DNA of 6,035 bases, from contig SXWC01000085.1 in the NCBI GenBank assembly GCA_005789975.1, positions 1 through 6,035 of the forward strand, written 5' to 3'. Source of the DNA: Planctomycetaceae bacterium. Lineage in GTDB: Bacteria > Planctomycetota > Planctomycetia > Pirellulales > UBA1268. Made by a program: the position numbers and the translations under genes. The notes under the pieces were generated by a model that saw only the letters and a list, made by a program, of their open reading frames with translations, was not told the origin of the DNA and did not search any database. This document shows positions 5,881 through 6,035 of this stretch, in pieces (position 1 is the first letter of the stretch; every line of letters begins with the position of its first letter).

Positions 5881-6035
5881 CACCCCCTCGCTGAGTTCAA
5901 ACGTGGACTGCGCAGCATCGAACCCCGCGTGCCGATCAGGCCGTGGCTGCGCCGGCGCGGGCTACCTTCGTGTTTTGATGAACGCTTCCAGATCTCCGCG
6001 ATCAGTTCCGCCGGCAGGTCGAGTCGATTCGTGAC
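5787..6035 (-). CDS. Possible 3' end of a leftward hypothetical gene (partial)
   Basis: The minus-strand frame is open from the right edge to a TAG at 5787-5789, giving 82 residues with no start in view. The first part (LDLPAELIAEIWKRSSKHEG, read from the edge) looks protein-like, with GC-rich third positions for about 17 codons. The rest is Arg/Ser/Cys-rich, and the last 30 or so codons run through the 119-bp inverted-repeat segment. No family was recognised. If real, the gene would begin outside the window and have a repeat-derived tail; it may equally be a chance frame. An overlapping plus-strand frame (5723 to the edge) is no better. Confidence 0.2.
   Translation of the reverse strand, partial: VTNRLDLPAELIAEIWKRSSKHEGSPRRRSHGLIGTRGSMLRSPRLNSARGCPCPGSRRRWSSEARMAKQEQRRVTRRAGCP

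Larger units (their letters stand above)
5444..6035. other. Gene-poor, repeat-rich region
   Basis: No convincing complete gene is seen here. Open frames on both strands overlap one another, are rich in Arg/Pro/Ser/Ala, show no recognisable domain and cross the inverted repeats listed separately, so they are taken as chance frames in GC-rich DNA. The region holds two diverged copies of a roughly 25-bp motif, several perfect inverted repeats of 7-11 bp and a possible partial leftward frame at the right edge. No transposase, tRNA or rRNA is visible. The general look is of a mosaic of short dispersed palindromic elements; this is inference, since genome-wide copies cannot be checked here. Confidence 0.6.

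Noticed and set aside
5698..5883. 61-codon minus-strand frame through the inverted-repeat segment
   Set aside because: It is almost wholly made of the palindromic repeat sequence, so it is most likely a repeat-derived chance frame.
5949..5958. GCGCCGGCGC perfect 10-bp palindrome
   Set aside because: A short GC-only palindrome is expected by chance at this base composition.
5429..6035. Search for a tRNA, CRISPR array or transposase in the gene-poor end
   Set aside because: There are no regularly spaced repeats, no cloverleaf-like arrangement and no DDE or Y1 transposase motif.

Overview
The window is GC-rich and densely coded, and it most likely comes from a planctomycete (Planctomycetota, Pirellulales-like). 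The main pointer is a BBP7-type outer-membrane beta-barrel protein, a family known mainly from Planctomycetes. In addition, none of the four visible start codons has a well-placed Shine-Dalgarno sequence, which is common in that phylum. This assignment is inference from protein families and base composition; no rRNA or other marker gene is present.

Layout. Bases 1-900 hold the C-terminal two thirds of a glucose-1-phosphate adenylyltransferase (GlgC), cut by the window's left edge. Twelve bases later comes an exported or membrane-anchored C-terminal-processing serine protease (S41 family, 913-2343). It converges on a leftward folylpolyglutamate/dihydrofolate synthase gene (folC, 2254-3648), and the two coding regions overlap tail to tail by 90 bp. 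A 191-bp divergent intergenic region (3649-3839) with an imperfect dyad separates folC from the rightward BBP7 gene (3840-5054). Five bases after that comes a short pterin-4a-carbinolamine dehydratase gene (5060-5428). The last 600 bp (5429-6035) hold no convincing complete gene. They contain a small hairpin just after the dehydratase stop and a mosaic of inverted repeats, including two diverged copies of a roughly 25-bp motif. At the right edge there may be the end of a leftward reading frame.

How the genes relate. glgC and the protease gene are probably co-transcribed because they are so close, but no functional link is evident. FolC and the carbinolamine dehydratase both act in pterin/folate metabolism and flank the BBP7 gene on opposite strands. 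The BBP7 and dehydratase genes could share a transcript. I see no defence system, CRISPR array, transposase, tRNA or rRNA. The protein-coding part looks like ordinary planctomycete housekeeping DNA; the least explained part is the repeat-rich right end.
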